Positions 11,522-23,939 of a stretch of DNA of 64,000 nucleotides are shown piece by piece. The notes beneath the pieces were generated by a model. The model had not been told where the DNA came from. It did no database searches and saw nothing but the letters and a program-made list of their open reading frames with translations. A program made the position numbers and the translations under genes. Location: contig BJKQ01000015.1 in NCBI GenBank assembly GCA_006538405.1, positions 682,001 to 746,000 of the forward strand, given 5' to 3'. The stretch is from Hansfordia pulvinata (lineage: Eukaryota; Ascomycota; Sordariomycetes; Xylariales). The first letter of the stretch is position 1, and every line of letters begins with the position of its first letter.

Positions 11522-12850
11522 ATGGACAGAACCAGGCTGGCCGGCGCCCCCGACGATAGCAACGTGGCCACCACCATCACCACCAAGTGCCGACAGCTGC
11601 CCCTGGAGCTCTGGACCCGAATCGTCGGCTTCGCCAGCGAGGACCTCCACCACCTCGCGCGGACCTGGCTCAGCCTGCGCCTGGTCTCGCACGCCCTAAG
11701 GGCTGCCACCGAGATGGCCTTTGCCGACAGCCACCTGCCCCACGCTGACATTGTCTTCTGGCTCATTAAATTCCACTTCTAAGCTCACATGATGCGCAAC
11801 TCGCCCCGATACCCCAACGCCATCAGCAGGAGGGAGTATCTCACAGACTCTGCTGTCAAGGTCGAGTACGTCTTCGACCACATCTGCCCCGAGGACCGGG
11901 GCCTCGCTGTCTTTGTGCGCAAGCGGCGGCATAACCCCGACAAATTACTCAGAGGGTGGCGCGTGGAACTGCAGGCCCGCAATCACCGCCGTAGCCTCCG
12001 CGGCGGAGGCGGGGCGGAGGCGGAAGTGAAAGTGAAAGCGGTAGCACGGGCACATGCGGGTGCAAATGCAGGGGCAGAGGCAAAGGTAAACAGCTCTCGG
12101 ATGAGGAGGCCCAGGCGTGGGAGGCAAGACTCAAGCATTACGTGCAGGCCGAGGCCCAGGCTGATGTCGGCACCGCAGAGTGCCCCGACGAGCCCGGCGA
12201 GCAACGAGCGTGGTGGACGCGCAAGAGAAAGTTTCGGTACCAAATGGGAAGCCCCCCCCCCCCCCACGTCCTGTCGATGCGCCAGGCGTCCAATGACACG
12301 CGGCTTCCGGGTCTGGAGATGGACCATGCGCGGGGCGCGTTGACGGTGCGCTGGAAGCCGATGCTCAGCCTGTTGCTCGGCGAGGAGGAGTACATCCGGT
12401 GGGCCAAGGAACCTCGATTACCAGAGGGACAAGGCGCTCAGGCAACGTCTAGCGTCCGTCGCCGAGCTGGCCGCGAGCAGCGATGGCGACCTCGACCCGG
12501 AGGAGATACTGGCCTCCCTGAGCCGCTACAACACGCGGCGCAACGACCGCATCTTCCAGGCCGTGCGCCGGTGGCGGATTCGGCGATATATAGGCGGGAA
12601 CGAGGATGCGGGGCAAGGGGCCATGGCGGAAGGCCAGAAACGGGTGCCCGGGCTGCCTCCGCCGCGGAGTGTCGTCGTGAACGAGGGCGACTCGGAAGTC
12701 AGGCGGGCCCGTGAAGGCAAGAGGACGGGTCGCTTCATGGACGGCGAGCTCGGGGACAGCGATTCGGGACGCGGCAACTTCTTCGATGACCTCAGCAAGT
12801 ACGCCGGGGGCCACGACGAGAAGAGGGCACACGGCTGCACAGAGACTTAA
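11522..12850 (+). pseudogene. Broken F-box-type gene
   Basis: The ATG at 11522 sits in a good context (CCACCATGG). It begins a protein with an F-box-like N-terminus: LPLELWTRIVGFASEDLHHLARTWLSLRLVS followed by RAATEMAFADSHLP. F-box proteins recruit substrates to SCF ubiquitin ligases. The frame hits TAA at 11780-11782, but protein-like sequence resumes in the same frame (RNSPRYPNAISRREYLTDS, then EYVFDHICPEDRGLAVF). It continues about one base off after 12090 (NDTRLPGLEMD, RWKPMLSLLLGEEEYIRWA) and shifts again near 12412 into a stretch rich in charged residues (RLASVAELAASSDGDLDPEE), ending at TAA 12848-12850. One in-frame stop and two frame changes therefore interrupt what reads as one long protein. 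A true pseudogene is likely, but sequence errors could explain part of it. Confidence 0.6.
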
Positions 12851-14086
12851 GGAACAGAGGCCGAGGCCGAAGCCGGGGAAGAGCCCGGAACCGAGAGACT
12901 CACAAGCCGGTCCGCCGGCGGGAGACGGCACATGTACACACAAGGCGAGGCGCTTGACACTCGCTTCTTAAATGCAAAAGTTCCGAGAGAAAGTCTGTGT
13001 CTGCCGAGGCGGGCCGTCTCTTCGGTGGTGAAGCTGCCATGGGCTGCGCCAGTTGAGACTCTGGCTCGCTGCACATTATAATCACAGCCTGTTGCATAAG
13101 TCGGGCAACGGTGATGATCGCTTGTGGGGTTGTGTTAGTGAATGGGAACATGAAGAGAGAAGAACCCCATGATGTCGGTGAGTATACGAACAATCCCTGG
13201 GTTGACGCTTTTCTAATGGCTCTTGGAATGAAACTTCCGACAAGGCGAGCTTTGCCGGCCAACTGTAATCCTCACACGGGCATCCTCACCACCGAGATGA
13301 TGAGCAGGGTCTGGTGGCGCCCTCTGTTCATGGCGAACCACTAAGAAGCGGCCCGTCATCCCGGCCTCGCGACCCAGTCCGAGGCAGACGGGACACTCCG
13401 CCGATCAGGTCCATGACACGGCCCCCTACCGCCTCCATGACTAGGAGCAGAAAGTCTACATGAGGTAAAGTGGTATACTCGTAATAGGGGGACCGTTGAT
13501 GGGAGGGCAGATCCTTCCGGAGGGACCCCCGCCTTTACCGCACACCATACACTGACAGCTGCCGCCACACGCCAAGCCGTCCAGGTTGGAGGTCCCGTCG
13601 GAGGGGGGCCGCAACCAGCAGTTCGCAACGGATCCGTTGCGAGGTGCTCTCCGTTCTCGCTTTCGCTTGCCGGCCAGAGTGTTCCATTGCCTCGCAGACT
13701 CGAGCCCGAGCCCCAGGTGAGTAGAGCCCGCTCCGATCCACAGCGCCCACTGGAAGCCAGCCCTCCCGATGAATAAGAGATATCAATTGCCCCCCTCCGG
13801 AGCTGCCAATGCTCCGTGCCATCTAGCTTATTACTGACCCAGTCCATTGGCCCGACCAGGCATATCCCGCGATCGAACCCCACCGACCGAGCCGTAGATC
13901 AGACGAACACCACTCCGCCCCCTCCCCTCCCGCCTTTCCTCGGCTTCGTCCTCAACCTCGCCACACTGTCACGCGCCAACCCCGGACGATGTGTCTCCCT
14001 GGCCCGATTGTCTGGTAGACACAAGAACAAGAAAGATTGAGGGAGAAAAAGGTGGAGTTCGTTAGCAAAAGAGGGAACAAGAGAAA
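12851..14086. other. Intergenic and 5' leader of the coactosin gene
   Basis: No supported gene. Small ORFs at 13111-13344 (plus) and 12900-13262 (minus) overlap each other and have no family features. The last 170 nt (about 13910-14086) are CT-rich then A-rich, typical of a fungal 5' leader before the ATG at 14087. Confidence 0.45.
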
Positions 14087-14527
14087 ATGTCCAACGCCGA
14101 AGCACCCGAGATCCTGACGGCCTACGAGGCCGTGCGGTCCGACTCGGACCCGACCAACTGGCTGCTCATCTCGTACGCGGCGGCGTCGGGGGACCGGCTG
14201 CAGCTCAGCCGGACGGGCCAAGGGGGCCTGGAGGAGCTGGCGGGCCACCTGGACGACGGGGTGGCGCAGTACGCGTACGCGCGGGTCGAGTACGCCAACG
14301 ACACGGAGAGCCGGCGCGTCAAGTTCGTGCTGGTCGTGTGGATCGGGGAGAACACAAAGGTCATGCGCAAGGCGCGCGTGTCCATCGAGAGCGGGGCCGT
14401 CAAGAAGGCCCTGTCGCACCACAGCATCACGGTCGACGCGCGCGACAGGGCCGACCTCGCCGAGAAGGACATCGTCGCCCGGCTGCGCAAGGCCGGCGGC
14501 GCCGACTACAACGGGGGTAGGGGGTAA
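14087..14527 (+). CDS. Coactosin-like ADF-H domain actin-binding protein
   Basis: A 146-aa single-exon ORF starting in the context AAAATGTCC. It is one ADF-homology domain of the coactosin type. It opens with the conserved helix ILTAYEAVRSDSDPTNWLLISY. The core strand RRVKFVLVVWIGENTKVMRKARVS (about residues 78-101) contains the F/V-WxGE motif, and a C-terminal helix reads DLAEKDIVARLRKAGGADY. Coactosin binds F-actin and counters capping; it acts in the cytoplasm at the cortical actin network. Length matches the family (about 140-150 aa). The C-terminal NGGRG replaces the short tail seen in many homologues and could be a small annotation-level difference such as a missed 3' intron. Otherwise the gene looks intact. 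Confidence 0.93.
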   Translation: MSNAEAPEILTAYEAVRSDSDPTNWLLISYAAASGDRLQLSRTGQGGLEELAGHLDDGVAQYAYARVEYANDTESRRVKFVLVVWIGENTKVMRKARVSIESGAVKKALSHHSITVDARDRADLAEKDIVARLRKAGGADYNGGRG

Positions 14528-15023
14528 GATGGGAGGGGACTGAGCGGTGCCGGTCGTGGTGGGATGGTAGACAGCGGGCGGCATTTACAATTGTGCGCCC
14601 TGAGCTCGCGCGTTAGCATCCCGGCGGGCTTTCCTTCGTGTCTACTGAACCGAGACGGACGGACATTACGCGAGCGGCAGCGAGAATAATGAAGCATCAG
14701 ATCCAATATTGCCCTTCTTCCATATAGCACCGGTGGGCCTTGTGCGCACGAGGGCCTTGTGCGCACGAGAGCTCCGGCATGGCAGGCCGTCGCACAGCTG
14801 CCGCATTGACAGGCTCGCATGAATCTCGCTCTCAGCTGTCTGAAGCTCAGCTCAGCTCCCGGCATGACGGGCGCACAGGCGGGCATGATCCTCCCCCGCT
14901 GGTGGGGCCGGAGCGCGGGCCCTCCGGAGGGTGTGTGGCGGCGGCTCGTGCAACGCTCGACGGCGGGAATACGAACAAACGTCGAGTATCCGTACACCAT
15001 GAGAGGCCTCAGGCTGTGCCGTG

Positions 15024-15047
15024 TCACGACGCCTGCTGCTCCTCCTG

Positions 15048-15135
<88 letters not shown>

Positions 15136-15557
15136 CGCTCCTGCTGCTGTTGCACCGGCTCGCCGCCCCACCCGGTCAGGTTGACGACGTCCGGGACCCT
15201 GCCGCTGCGGACGATGACCCAGAGGACCTCGCCGTCGGTGTCGTTGACCTCCTGGTGCTCGGCGTAGGCGGGAATGAGGGCGTAGTCGCCGGGCTCGAGG
15301 TCGACGCGCGCGTGGCCGCCGTCGCTGACGACGCTGCCGCGGCCGCTGACCGAGTAGACGACCGTGTCCTGGGCGCCGTGGTGGTGGACGGCCGAGGCGC
15401 TGCGCGGCAGGGCCAGCATGCGCGAGGCGCAGATGCCGTCGCACCGGTCCACGATGGCGTTCTGGCGGATCATGCCCGCGGTCTGGCCGCCCGACGTCCG
15501 CAGCGACGAGCCCTTGGTCAGCTGCACGGGCTGGGCGGGCTCCGGGTGGGACGGCAT
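15024..15557 (-). CDS. Single-domain cupin protein with polyglutamine tail
   Basis: ORF of 177 aa from the ATG at 15557 to TGA at 15024-15026. Residues about 30-120 form one conserved beta-barrel cupin domain: SASAVHHHGAQDTVVYSVSGRGSVVSDGG carries the metal-binding motif 1 histidines, and LEPGDYALIPAYAEHQEVND carries motif 2 with its final His. Such proteins may bind a metal and a small ligand; the substrate is unknown. After the conserved NLTGWGGE the protein ends in a tail of about 27 uninterrupted Gln plus flanking Q/E residues, encoded by a CAG/CTG tract at about 15052-15131. Most relatives stop soon after this Gly-Trp-Gly-Gly segment, so the tail looks like a lineage- or strain-specific microsatellite expansion into coding DNA. 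A TG repeat (about 15577-15602) lies just upstream of the ATG, probably in the 5' UTR. Confidence 0.85.
15052..15131. repeat. CTG/CAG trinucleotide tract in the cupin gene
   Basis: A near-perfect trinucleotide array that encodes the Gln tail of the minus-strand cupin protein. It is the longest trinucleotide tract in the window, with shorter CTG/CAG tracts at 22077-22110, 26501-26538 and 27026-27065. Confidence 0.92.
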
Positions 15558-16530
15558 GGCGGAGGCGCGGGAGCTTGTGTGTGTGTGTGTGTGTGTGTGT
15601 GTGCACGCCGCAGCCCTTGTGCGGCAGTCGGCGAGGCGTGTTGCACCCGGGAGGAAGAGGGATACACAAGACGTTGTGCGAAAGAGGCGGGCCGGACCTG
15701 CGAGGGCCGCTTGACGATGGCGCAACGTGATGTGACTGGCGGAGCGCGGGCTGGACGAAGGCGCTGGTGAGGGGAGGCGGGATGTGATGGACGTCAAGCG
15801 GCGGGATGTGATGGACGTCCAGTGGTGGGATGCCCTGCGTGGTGCACTGTGACATCCGCCGACGGCCGCGGTGGACACGGGAGCCTGTCGCCAGCGGGCG
15901 TGCTCCGTACTGGAGTGCCGTCGGATGCTGGGAGGGGCGGGTGCAGCGATGTCATGGCGCCTCTGATGAGGTCACTGGGGCTCGCTTCCGGCGGATGAGG
16001 GGCACGCCATGGCGCGGTGTGCTCGCGACACAGTCACAGTGGAGGTAGAGCCCCGCGGGAGACTGCCCCAGCGGTACCCGCCCCGACACCAGACCCCGGC
16101 CGCCGCCGCTCCAGCGATCGCCGCCATGCTTCACCGACGGCAGCCGCCCGGGTCGCCCCACGGCGCACCTGAGCACTGGGCCGCGCCCCTCCAGCTGAGC
16201 TGAGCACTGGGCCGCGCACCAACGAAGCCCGCCAATTGGGCTGCGCGGTGGGCCTTCCAGGGCTGCGCTACGGGTGCCGTGGGTGCCGTGGGTGCCTGAA
16301 AGCTGCCCGGCTGACCCCCTCCATGCAGCTGGAGCCCGCGTTCAGGCGCCCTCCAGCGCTGATGGCGGGGTCGGGCTGCTGCCCCGCGCCTGGAAAACTG
16401 GGCTACACCTCCGTCCCGGTCGCCAGGCCTCTCCGCCGCCCCGAGATTTCAAGCCTCTGCCCCTCCACCCACACCGACTCGGACCCGGGCATGTTCACCA
16501 CCACCACCGGAACCAACAACCCATAGCAGG
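15558..16530. other. Intergenic region between cupin and p34-like genes
   Basis: The genes are divergently transcribed, so this stretch of about 1 kb is likely a shared promoter region. It holds the TG repeat (15577-15602), a duplicated GGGATGTGATGGACGTC-type unit (about 15780-15830) and a short near-duplication GAGCACTGGGCCGCGC (about 16171 and 16203). No TATA box is obvious. Confidence 0.45.
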
Positions 16531-17925
16531 ATGGAGATTGCAAGCCCCCGCCGGATCCTGGCCGTCGCCTCTGCCGACGCCTCCCAGCATTTGGCACGGG
16601 TACTGAAGGGTGCGTCCGGTCCTGCCAGCTTTTTTTTTTTCCTTTTTTTTTTCTTCTTCCTCCCTCTGCCCCCACGTGACCACGCTGCCGTCGCCAAAAG
16701 TGCCACCACCCGGCTGTAAAACCCTGCCTCTCCTTTCATGGCACGACTCCTTGACCCGACCACACCACCTTTCCCCCGTGGGCCTCGGAGAATGAGTTTC
16801 CCACCATTCGAGCGCCCACCCCCTCCGCCAGCGGCGGCGTTGGTTAGCTGCCGCGGCTAACAGTAGCACACAGACCTGACCGGGAAGACGCCCGAGCCCG
16901 CATCCACCACCCTGGCGGGCTCCTCGCACGACCTGACCATCAAGACCGCGTACTACAGCGCGACGCTGCCGATATGGCTGGACCTGATCTCGAGCCCCGC
17001 CGACTGGGCCGGGTCGTTCCTGTCCGAGGAGGCCAAGGAGGTCCTGGAGATCCTCGGCGGCGTCATCGTCGTCTTCGCCCTGCCCCCCAGCGCCGCCGAC
17101 TCGGGCGAGGACGCCGCCGCTGCTGCCGCCGCCGCCGCCGCGAGGGACCTGATCGCCAGCGTGGGCAGGGTGGTCCGCGAGGGGCTCGGCGGCTGGGAGT
17201 GGGACGGCGTCGGGCTGTGCCTCGGCCTGGGCGAGGCCGACGACACGGACGCGTGGGAGGACGTCTGCGCCGAGTCGGGGCTCGAGTTTGTGCAGGTCCG
17301 CGGCCAGAGCGTCCCCGGGCGCAACGAGTTTGGAGGTGAGTAGGCCGGACCCCCCCTCCCCTGGGTGGACGCTTTGCCTTTGCTTGGGTTTTGTGCACCG
17401 TTTTCTCTTCTGCTTTGGCTGACACCACTTGTTGCGCCCGCCAGAGAAAACGGGCATCCCGCGTGCGCTGGAAGCACTGGAAGCAAACGACTGGACCTAC
17501 GCGGCGGCCGACGACCTGGGCTCCGACTTTGGGGACTTTGAGGCGGAGGTAGACGCGGGCGGCGCGCGCGAGGGGACGGGGCCGGGGCCGGGGCCGGGAA
17601 GGACAACGAGAAAGATCTCGACCCGGAGAGCCTCGAGTTCGGCTTCGACCGCGAGGACTTCTCGGGCCTGAAGCAGGCCATATGGAGGGCGGGGCGGGAC
17701 GACGACACCGAGGAGCCCGCGGGCGACCAGGGCGCGGGGGCCGAGGGAGGCGCTGCCTCGTCGAGCAAGCCCGACGACGCGCCGCTGGGCGAGGAGGACG
17801 TGCAGAAGGTCGAGTCCATGATGCTCAAGCTGCAGGCGGTGCGGGACACGAGCGCCGGCCTGCCCGAGGAGCAGCGCAAGCGGCTGGCCGCGAAGGCTGT
17901 CGGGGAGGTGATGAAGGAGCTGTGA
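16531..17925 (+). CDS. p34/Irc6-like alpha- and gamma-adaptin-binding protein
   Basis: Small GTPase-like protein expected to bind clathrin adaptor complexes and act in vesicle trafficking. Exon 1 (16531-16609) encodes MEIASPRRILAVASADASQ; a 264-nt T-rich intron follows; exon 2 (16874-17335) encodes DLTGKTPEPAS...LTIKTAYYSATLPIWLDL, the classic N-terminal region. A 109-nt intron precedes exon 3 (from 17445; EKTGIPRALEALEANDW). The C-terminal module ESLEFGFDREDFSGL...GEEDVQKVESMMLKLQAVRD...VMKEL ends at 17925. The first part of exon 3 and this module are in different frames. The change lies in a GGGGCC-rich stretch (17570-17600), either one missing base or a weak 62-nt intron (17549-17610, GT-AG). 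I favour a missing base, because the acidic-to-Gly/Ala linker then reads through naturally. Confidence 0.82.
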
Positions 17926-20900
17926 TGTGATCCGGGCTTGGGACACGGAGCGCCCTCGAAACACGGCTTGTCTGTTATGACCAATGATATCCCACTATGC
18001 ATGTTACCTCTTTGAGACTCTACCTAGGCTTGACGTTGAAAGCATCCGGCGAAGCGGCATACGGCATCTTTCGTCGGGGGGTTCTCTGGGTCACCATCCC
18101 TTGCTTGTCCCTGCGTTGTGATGGTCCAGATGCTTGGCGTTTTGGACAATTCGCGGCTTTTCCCTGAAACTGTCACGTTCGTTTACGTCGTCACTCTCCA
18201 TTCAGGCATCCAAATCATTGTTTTCCGTCTTCTGAGGCAACCTGTGTCATCTCCGGGAAGAGAACTCCAGCGCAAGACTGGCCGACTGGACTGATGCACA
18301 GCGAAACGACTCGGGCCGTTGGACTTGGAAGTACAAGTTGCGTGGGACACCATGTCTGTGTCAGTGACTTGAGCGCAATGGTGGAACCGTTCACATCCCG
18401 GAGCGTTTTCAAGCCTGTGTAAGACCAACTCCCCGGAGACAACGTCTGGACTGTGTGATCACAAAGGAGAAATCTTCCTCCAGCTCGGGACTGGAAGCTC
18501 AGGTCGTTTCGACGGCGTGACACCAGGTTGTACACGTCCCCTCGTCGAAAGCAGCATCCCTCACGGAGACCAGGTTTGCTGAAATCTCGAACCTGTCTGC
18601 CGCGGCCACCCCGTTTCAAGGCGGAAACCCCGAACGCCGGGAACAAACGCAGAAAACAAGGCAGCGACTCCCTCCGCCCCGGTAATGAGCCAGTACCACG
18701 CGGAGAATGCCACTTTGTCCGAACATCTCCAGGCTTCGCTTCGGCCGGGGGCCAGACCACGCGGTCCATCCCGCGCGACAGCACAAGGGTCGGGGTTTTG
18801 CGGACAGTCTGCGGCGGCCACCAGACGAGAGGGATCGGCGCCATCGCAAGGGCTGGAAGGGGATGGATGGTGATGTTGCGCGCACGTTTCTCGTCAGACG
18901 CAGCCAGCCACGCCAGTTGATTGTCCGGATGACAGCGCCCCCCGTTCTCCCGCCCTCGCTGGTTTTTGTCTTCCGTCACGCCACGCTCGTTCGCGCCGCC
19001 CACCGCGTGAGATCGAAGGGATCGCAATCCATGGCCGTGGGCTGTCACACCAGAACGCCGACCTGACCACCCACGAGGCGAGCCGGAGGGCTCGTCAGTC
19101 AAAAGGGGGCCCCGGCCATCCGAAGTTGGAGACAGAGGCAGAGACAGAGAGAGCACTCGGGGATGAACGGGCGCGGCAGAACCCGCAAGGAGCGCGCGCC
19201 AGCCGGCGAGGAAACCCTGGCGTCACGGGACTCTCGCGCGCATGGAGTCTGCCCTGCAGCAGGAATAGAGTTGCGTCTGGCCGCGGAGACGCCCCCCTGA
19301 TGCGAGTACTTGGCGCGCAAGCCCCGTTGCCCGCCCGTCCCGTCCACACGGACGGCAGCGGAGACGGAAGCCGGCGCCTGCCTACCTGACCTGGAGCTAC
19401 GAGCACCGGTAACTGTCAAGACAAGGCGCCCCTGGCTGCGACGGGACGACAACGTACTCGTACCTCCCGTGGAACACACGAGCCAAGGGAACCACCATAG
19501 ACAGCCGGGGGGCCTGTGTAAAGAAGTCGCAGAGAAAAATTCCACGGCCGCAAGAAAAAACCCCGGCTGGGGGGGAGGGGGGAAGGGCAGGGCCAGGACC
19601 GGGGCCGGGGCCGGCATTGTCCGCGCCCATGTCAGTGGCCTCTGCCTCTCACTGTCTGTCCGTCTCTCTCTCTCTCTCTCTCTCTCTCTCGCCCCGTCCC
19701 ACCGCGGGCCCAAGGCCGCTCTTTTCGAAAGATGATCGCCCCAATGCGGGTGGAGGTCACCGCCAGCCTTGGAGACAGACAGCATGGCCGAGCAAAGAGC
19801 TGGAGCCCATGACGATTCATGCGCTTGACCAGGGGACCCGGCGGCGGCGGCGGCCGGGGGGCCTGTTCTCTGTCTATCCGTACGGAGGACTCGCGCTCCC
19901 TCTCGGAACCCTGTCCCCTTGCTCTGCTCTTTCCGCCTTGCCAGCTTGCCTTGTCCGGCCTTGTGTGCCCTGCCCTGCCATGCCCCCCCCCGGCCTGGTC
20001 CATCGCAGGGTGCGTGCCCGATTGCTGACGTGGGGCAACACACACACACACACACACACACTCACACGCAAACCCGGGTTCGCAGGTAGGATTCGGAGAA
20101 AAGCGACAAGGGGGAGGGCTCTCTTCTGTGCACGGCGAACGCATGCACCGCACACCCAGAAGCACACACCCACGCGGGTTGCGCTTCCGCCCCCGGGCGC
20201 TTTGCCGATTGCTGAACAAGCGAGTGGACCACGCCTAGGTGGTTCCTTTCTTCACTGAACCCCCTCCCCCTCCCCTGCTGGGTAAAGACCAGCGGGAGAG
20301 AGTCGTTTCGCCGGGATGGCCGGCGCGGACAGACGCCATCCAGTCAGTCGTCTTTGCGCGAACTGGCAAATGCGGCGGCGCGGCGGTTGCTCACGGCCGG
20401 ACGCGTCTACGGGTACCTACCTACTTACATGTACCCGTAGCTACGGGTTCGTCACGTATTGCCAATCTTTCAGAGGGCCTGGCTCGCTTTCCTGGTGCTG
20501 TTTTTCTGATAGGAGGGGGGTGTGAAAAAAAGGAGAGAAAGACAAGAGGCTTCTTTCAAGATTCCAGCCCAGGACAGCTCGAGGGGTCGAAAAAAAGAAC
20601 CAAAGCAAGCGTCCTGAACAGCCCGATGCGACGATGGATGCTCCGGCGGCCAGCTTACAGGTGCAAGTAGAGAGGGGGGGAGGAGGGGAGGAGGAGGGAA
20701 TAGGGGGGCACCGTCACCGTCACCGTCCGGCCGGCTGCCCGCGCTACTCGGGAAGGAATCTGGGCCGCATCGCGTGGCTCTCCCGGCCATGTCTTTGGTT
20801 GGTCCGGCCCCCTTGGGGCGGATTCGCTGACAGAGCCCGAGCAGACGTCCTTCTCCGAGTCAGACCTGACCACGCAGCCCCTCGATGGGGCCGGCGGGCG

Positions 20901-21316
20901 TGCTAGGATCCGGGACGTTGGACCAGGCTGGGGAGGGACGACCTTTTTTTTTTTTTTCCTGGAGTAAATCGTACACGCACGACTCGGTTGTGACATGGCT
21001 GTTGGTTGAAGAAAGCTGTCTGGACAACCCCATGTATGTGTAATCCGTAGCGGTCTTTCTCCCTCTGTGCGCCGTCCCGCTACCCATTGCGGCCGCCGCT
21101 GGGCTCCCGGAAGGACCCTCCCCCCCTAAGAATGCCGGCTTCTCTCTCTCTCTCTCTCTCTCTCGGTCTCTCTCTCTCTCTCTCTCTCTGTCTCGCTGCG
21201 ACATCGGCCAAAGCCCACGGTGGGAGAAAGGGAGACGGGGGAATGGGTTGTGCGACGGGCTGGTCTGCCGGGGAAGCCATCTGTGGCGAGACGCGTGTGA
21301 GGCCGCAACGCGCGGC

Positions 21317-21340
21317 GGGGGGGGGGGGGGGGGGGGGGGG
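21317..21340. repeat. Poly-G run (24 nt)
   Basis: An uninterrupted G24 tract, able in principle to form G-quadruplex structures. It is also a likely place for wrong run length in the assembly. Confidence 0.9.
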
Positions 21341-22074
21341 CATATCGTGTTTCCGGGTTCGTCTGATCGGGCCTCTGCTACGGTAGGTACGATTACTTAT
21401 CCTCTTGCCGTCCGGGTGGGACGAGCTGCTGCGGCGCCACCAGGGAGACAGAGAGAGGGGGGGGGGGGGAGGGTGAGGCCGGGTCAGCAGTTAGAAACGC
21501 CATCGCGACTCTGAGCTAAAAATATTCTCCCAGACGACGTTCGCGGCCTTGTCGCGGAGAGGCGAGGTCGGGAAGGCATAAAGTTCGAGAGGGCATCCCT
21601 GCGTGTTGGCCTTACAGGGGGACAGAATACGAGTGGTGCTGGTTACATACATGGACAGTATGTCCACGTCCGACCTCGAGTGGCACGGCGCTCCGTGTCG
21701 TGGGCAGATATAAGTCTGCGCGTTTGATTAATGGACGAGTTTGAAGTGTACGTTGTCGCTGTCGCCACCATACATGTCTCCTGCTTCGTTGTTGTCGTCG
21801 TCGCCAGCAGCGTCGTGTTCACCACTACGATCGGCGGGCACTCCGTCGCTTCGGTATGAGTACCTAAACTACGGTACCTACGAGTACCACGTAGCGCCGG
21901 TGGGCTTCTTTCCCACTCGGGGCGCAGCAGGGGAGCTGGCCAGCCTCAGGGAAGGGTTCACCACGAGTACAATGCTGTGGGAGCCACGCCGCGCCACGAA
22001 GGAGAGAGGCCGGGTCGGGAATGGACGCGCACGAGTATGGAGAAAGCGCCGTCGACGTCGACGTCGCAGTCGTC

Positions 22075-22107
<33 letters not shown>

Positions 22108-23915
22108 AGCAGTGAGTGAGTGAGCGAGCAGCGGTGTCTCGTACCCACATGATCGAGCCCCTGAGACCAAGGGTGCACCCTTGTCTAGCTCGCTCCAAAA
22201 GGGCCTAAGCTGACGTTTGTGGAGGGTGGGTGGGCATCTGCAAGGTACCGCAGCCACGCGTGACGCATCGTCAAGGGGAGAGAGATGGGAGGAGCATGGA
22301 GCGAGAGAGAGAGCAAGAGAGAGAAAGAGAGAGAGAGCGGTCCCGCGACCAATGCCCCTCCATCTACGCGTATCCTTCGTCCAGAGCAAGCCAGCCAGCC
22401 AGCCAACCAGCCAGCCTAGGTAGCCAGGTCTTGCGGAGAATGTGTGTGCGAGCGTTGGATGCTTGGACCATGCACTGTGAGATCTCTTGAGGCGCGCCGT
22501 CCGTGGGGACCGACCGAGACCTTGGAGGCGGAGCCACCGACCACGAGCACGCGTACGAGTAGTTGCTGGCAGACAGCTCCGGTCTCCCTCTCTCTCTCTC
22601 TGGCTTCTGGCCCTCCCGCCTTCGACCCCTCTCTCGCCACACCACACTTGTGACTGGGTCAAACACCCAAGGGAGGACTGGCAGGGCAGGCCCGCCCGCC
22701 TTGCAAGTAGATCTGCACGACTACGCAGGAAGAGTAGCCATCGTGCCACCTCCGAGTACCTCTCTCTCTCTCCCCCGCCGCCTCTTCTCCGCTAGGCTAA
22801 CCCGGTGGACAAGACGGGGCATGTTTGCTCAGAGACACACACGTCCTGACGCGTCGCGACGGCGGTGGCTTGTACGAGTACTCCTCGTCGCGTGAGGTGT
22901 CTCTCTGTCTCGTCGTCTCTCTTGGCCGTCTTGGACAGACATCGAGCGCCAACAGCCACGCCTCCGGGGCTGGCAATGGTGGGCCGACAACGACGAGTCT
23001 GGTAGTCTGATCTATTGGGCGCGCTGCATAGGTACTATTCTATATAGCACGAGTATACGCACGCAACAAGCATGAACCCCCCCCGCCCCGGAAGAGAGGA
23101 TCTGCTGACGACCTGTCGGCCATTATTCGCTCATACCCGCGTGTCTACGTGAGGAGGGAGGAGATGCTTGTTCGGTCTTGGCTTGCAGTTGAAAACTCCT
23201 GACGACGCGCGCCCGCGGTTCGTCGGAACCGAGCCGACACCCTGCTGCCGTGCCTGCACACGAGTACCTTACCTAGATGTATGTACCTTGTTTTGTGCGT
23301 ACCAGGGGACAGACGGCTCAGATAAGCTTCAAACGTAAGTTGCCGGCCTCTTTCTTCATGTGGTCGAGAATAGCATCGATTCGGTCAAGGCAAGGCGAGG
23401 CAAAGCAGCCCGGCTGTGGCCATGTCGTGGCGGGTGGTTTTTTTTTTTTTTTTTTTTTTGCCCGGGTCGGTCTCAACCCTCCCCCGTGTGCGCGTACAAG
23501 AGTTACTCACTCGTACGAGAGCACCCGTACATCCCGCATGTGTGACGCTGCGTCCTTGATTCTCCCGGGCCAGAGCCCCCCTGTGAGAGTTGTCACTTGT
23601 CGATTCGACGGCTCCGACCGGCTTGCGCGGGACACGGGCTTTCTGGCCAGGATCAGCAGCTTTTCTCTCTCTGCGTGCGAGGCGCCGTTGTTGGCCCTCT
23701 GGACGAGCCGGCGCGCGAGTCTCGAACCAGCATGGCCGGGCGCGGCGCACGTCGTCGTTAGACTACTGGGCAGTGAGCACGATTTTCTGACCCGATGGAT
23801 TCGTTCAGAGGCAGCAGCGGCAGCGGCAGCGGCAGCGACACGACACGACACGACGGTGCTCGGCCGCCCGGGGTGGGCAGCGCACAGTGCAAGACAGACG
23901 GCTTACATGGCATGA

Positions 23916-23939
23916 CCCCCCCCCCCCCCCCCCCCCCCC
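23916..23939. repeat. Poly-C run (24 nt)
   Basis: An uninterrupted C24 tract, equivalent to poly-G on the other strand, in intergenic DNA. Confidence 0.9.

Noticed and set aside
23695..23780. tRNA-like B-box (GGTTCGA) on the minus strand
   Set aside because: The flanking T-stem arms do not pair and no matching A-box or acceptor stem is visible.
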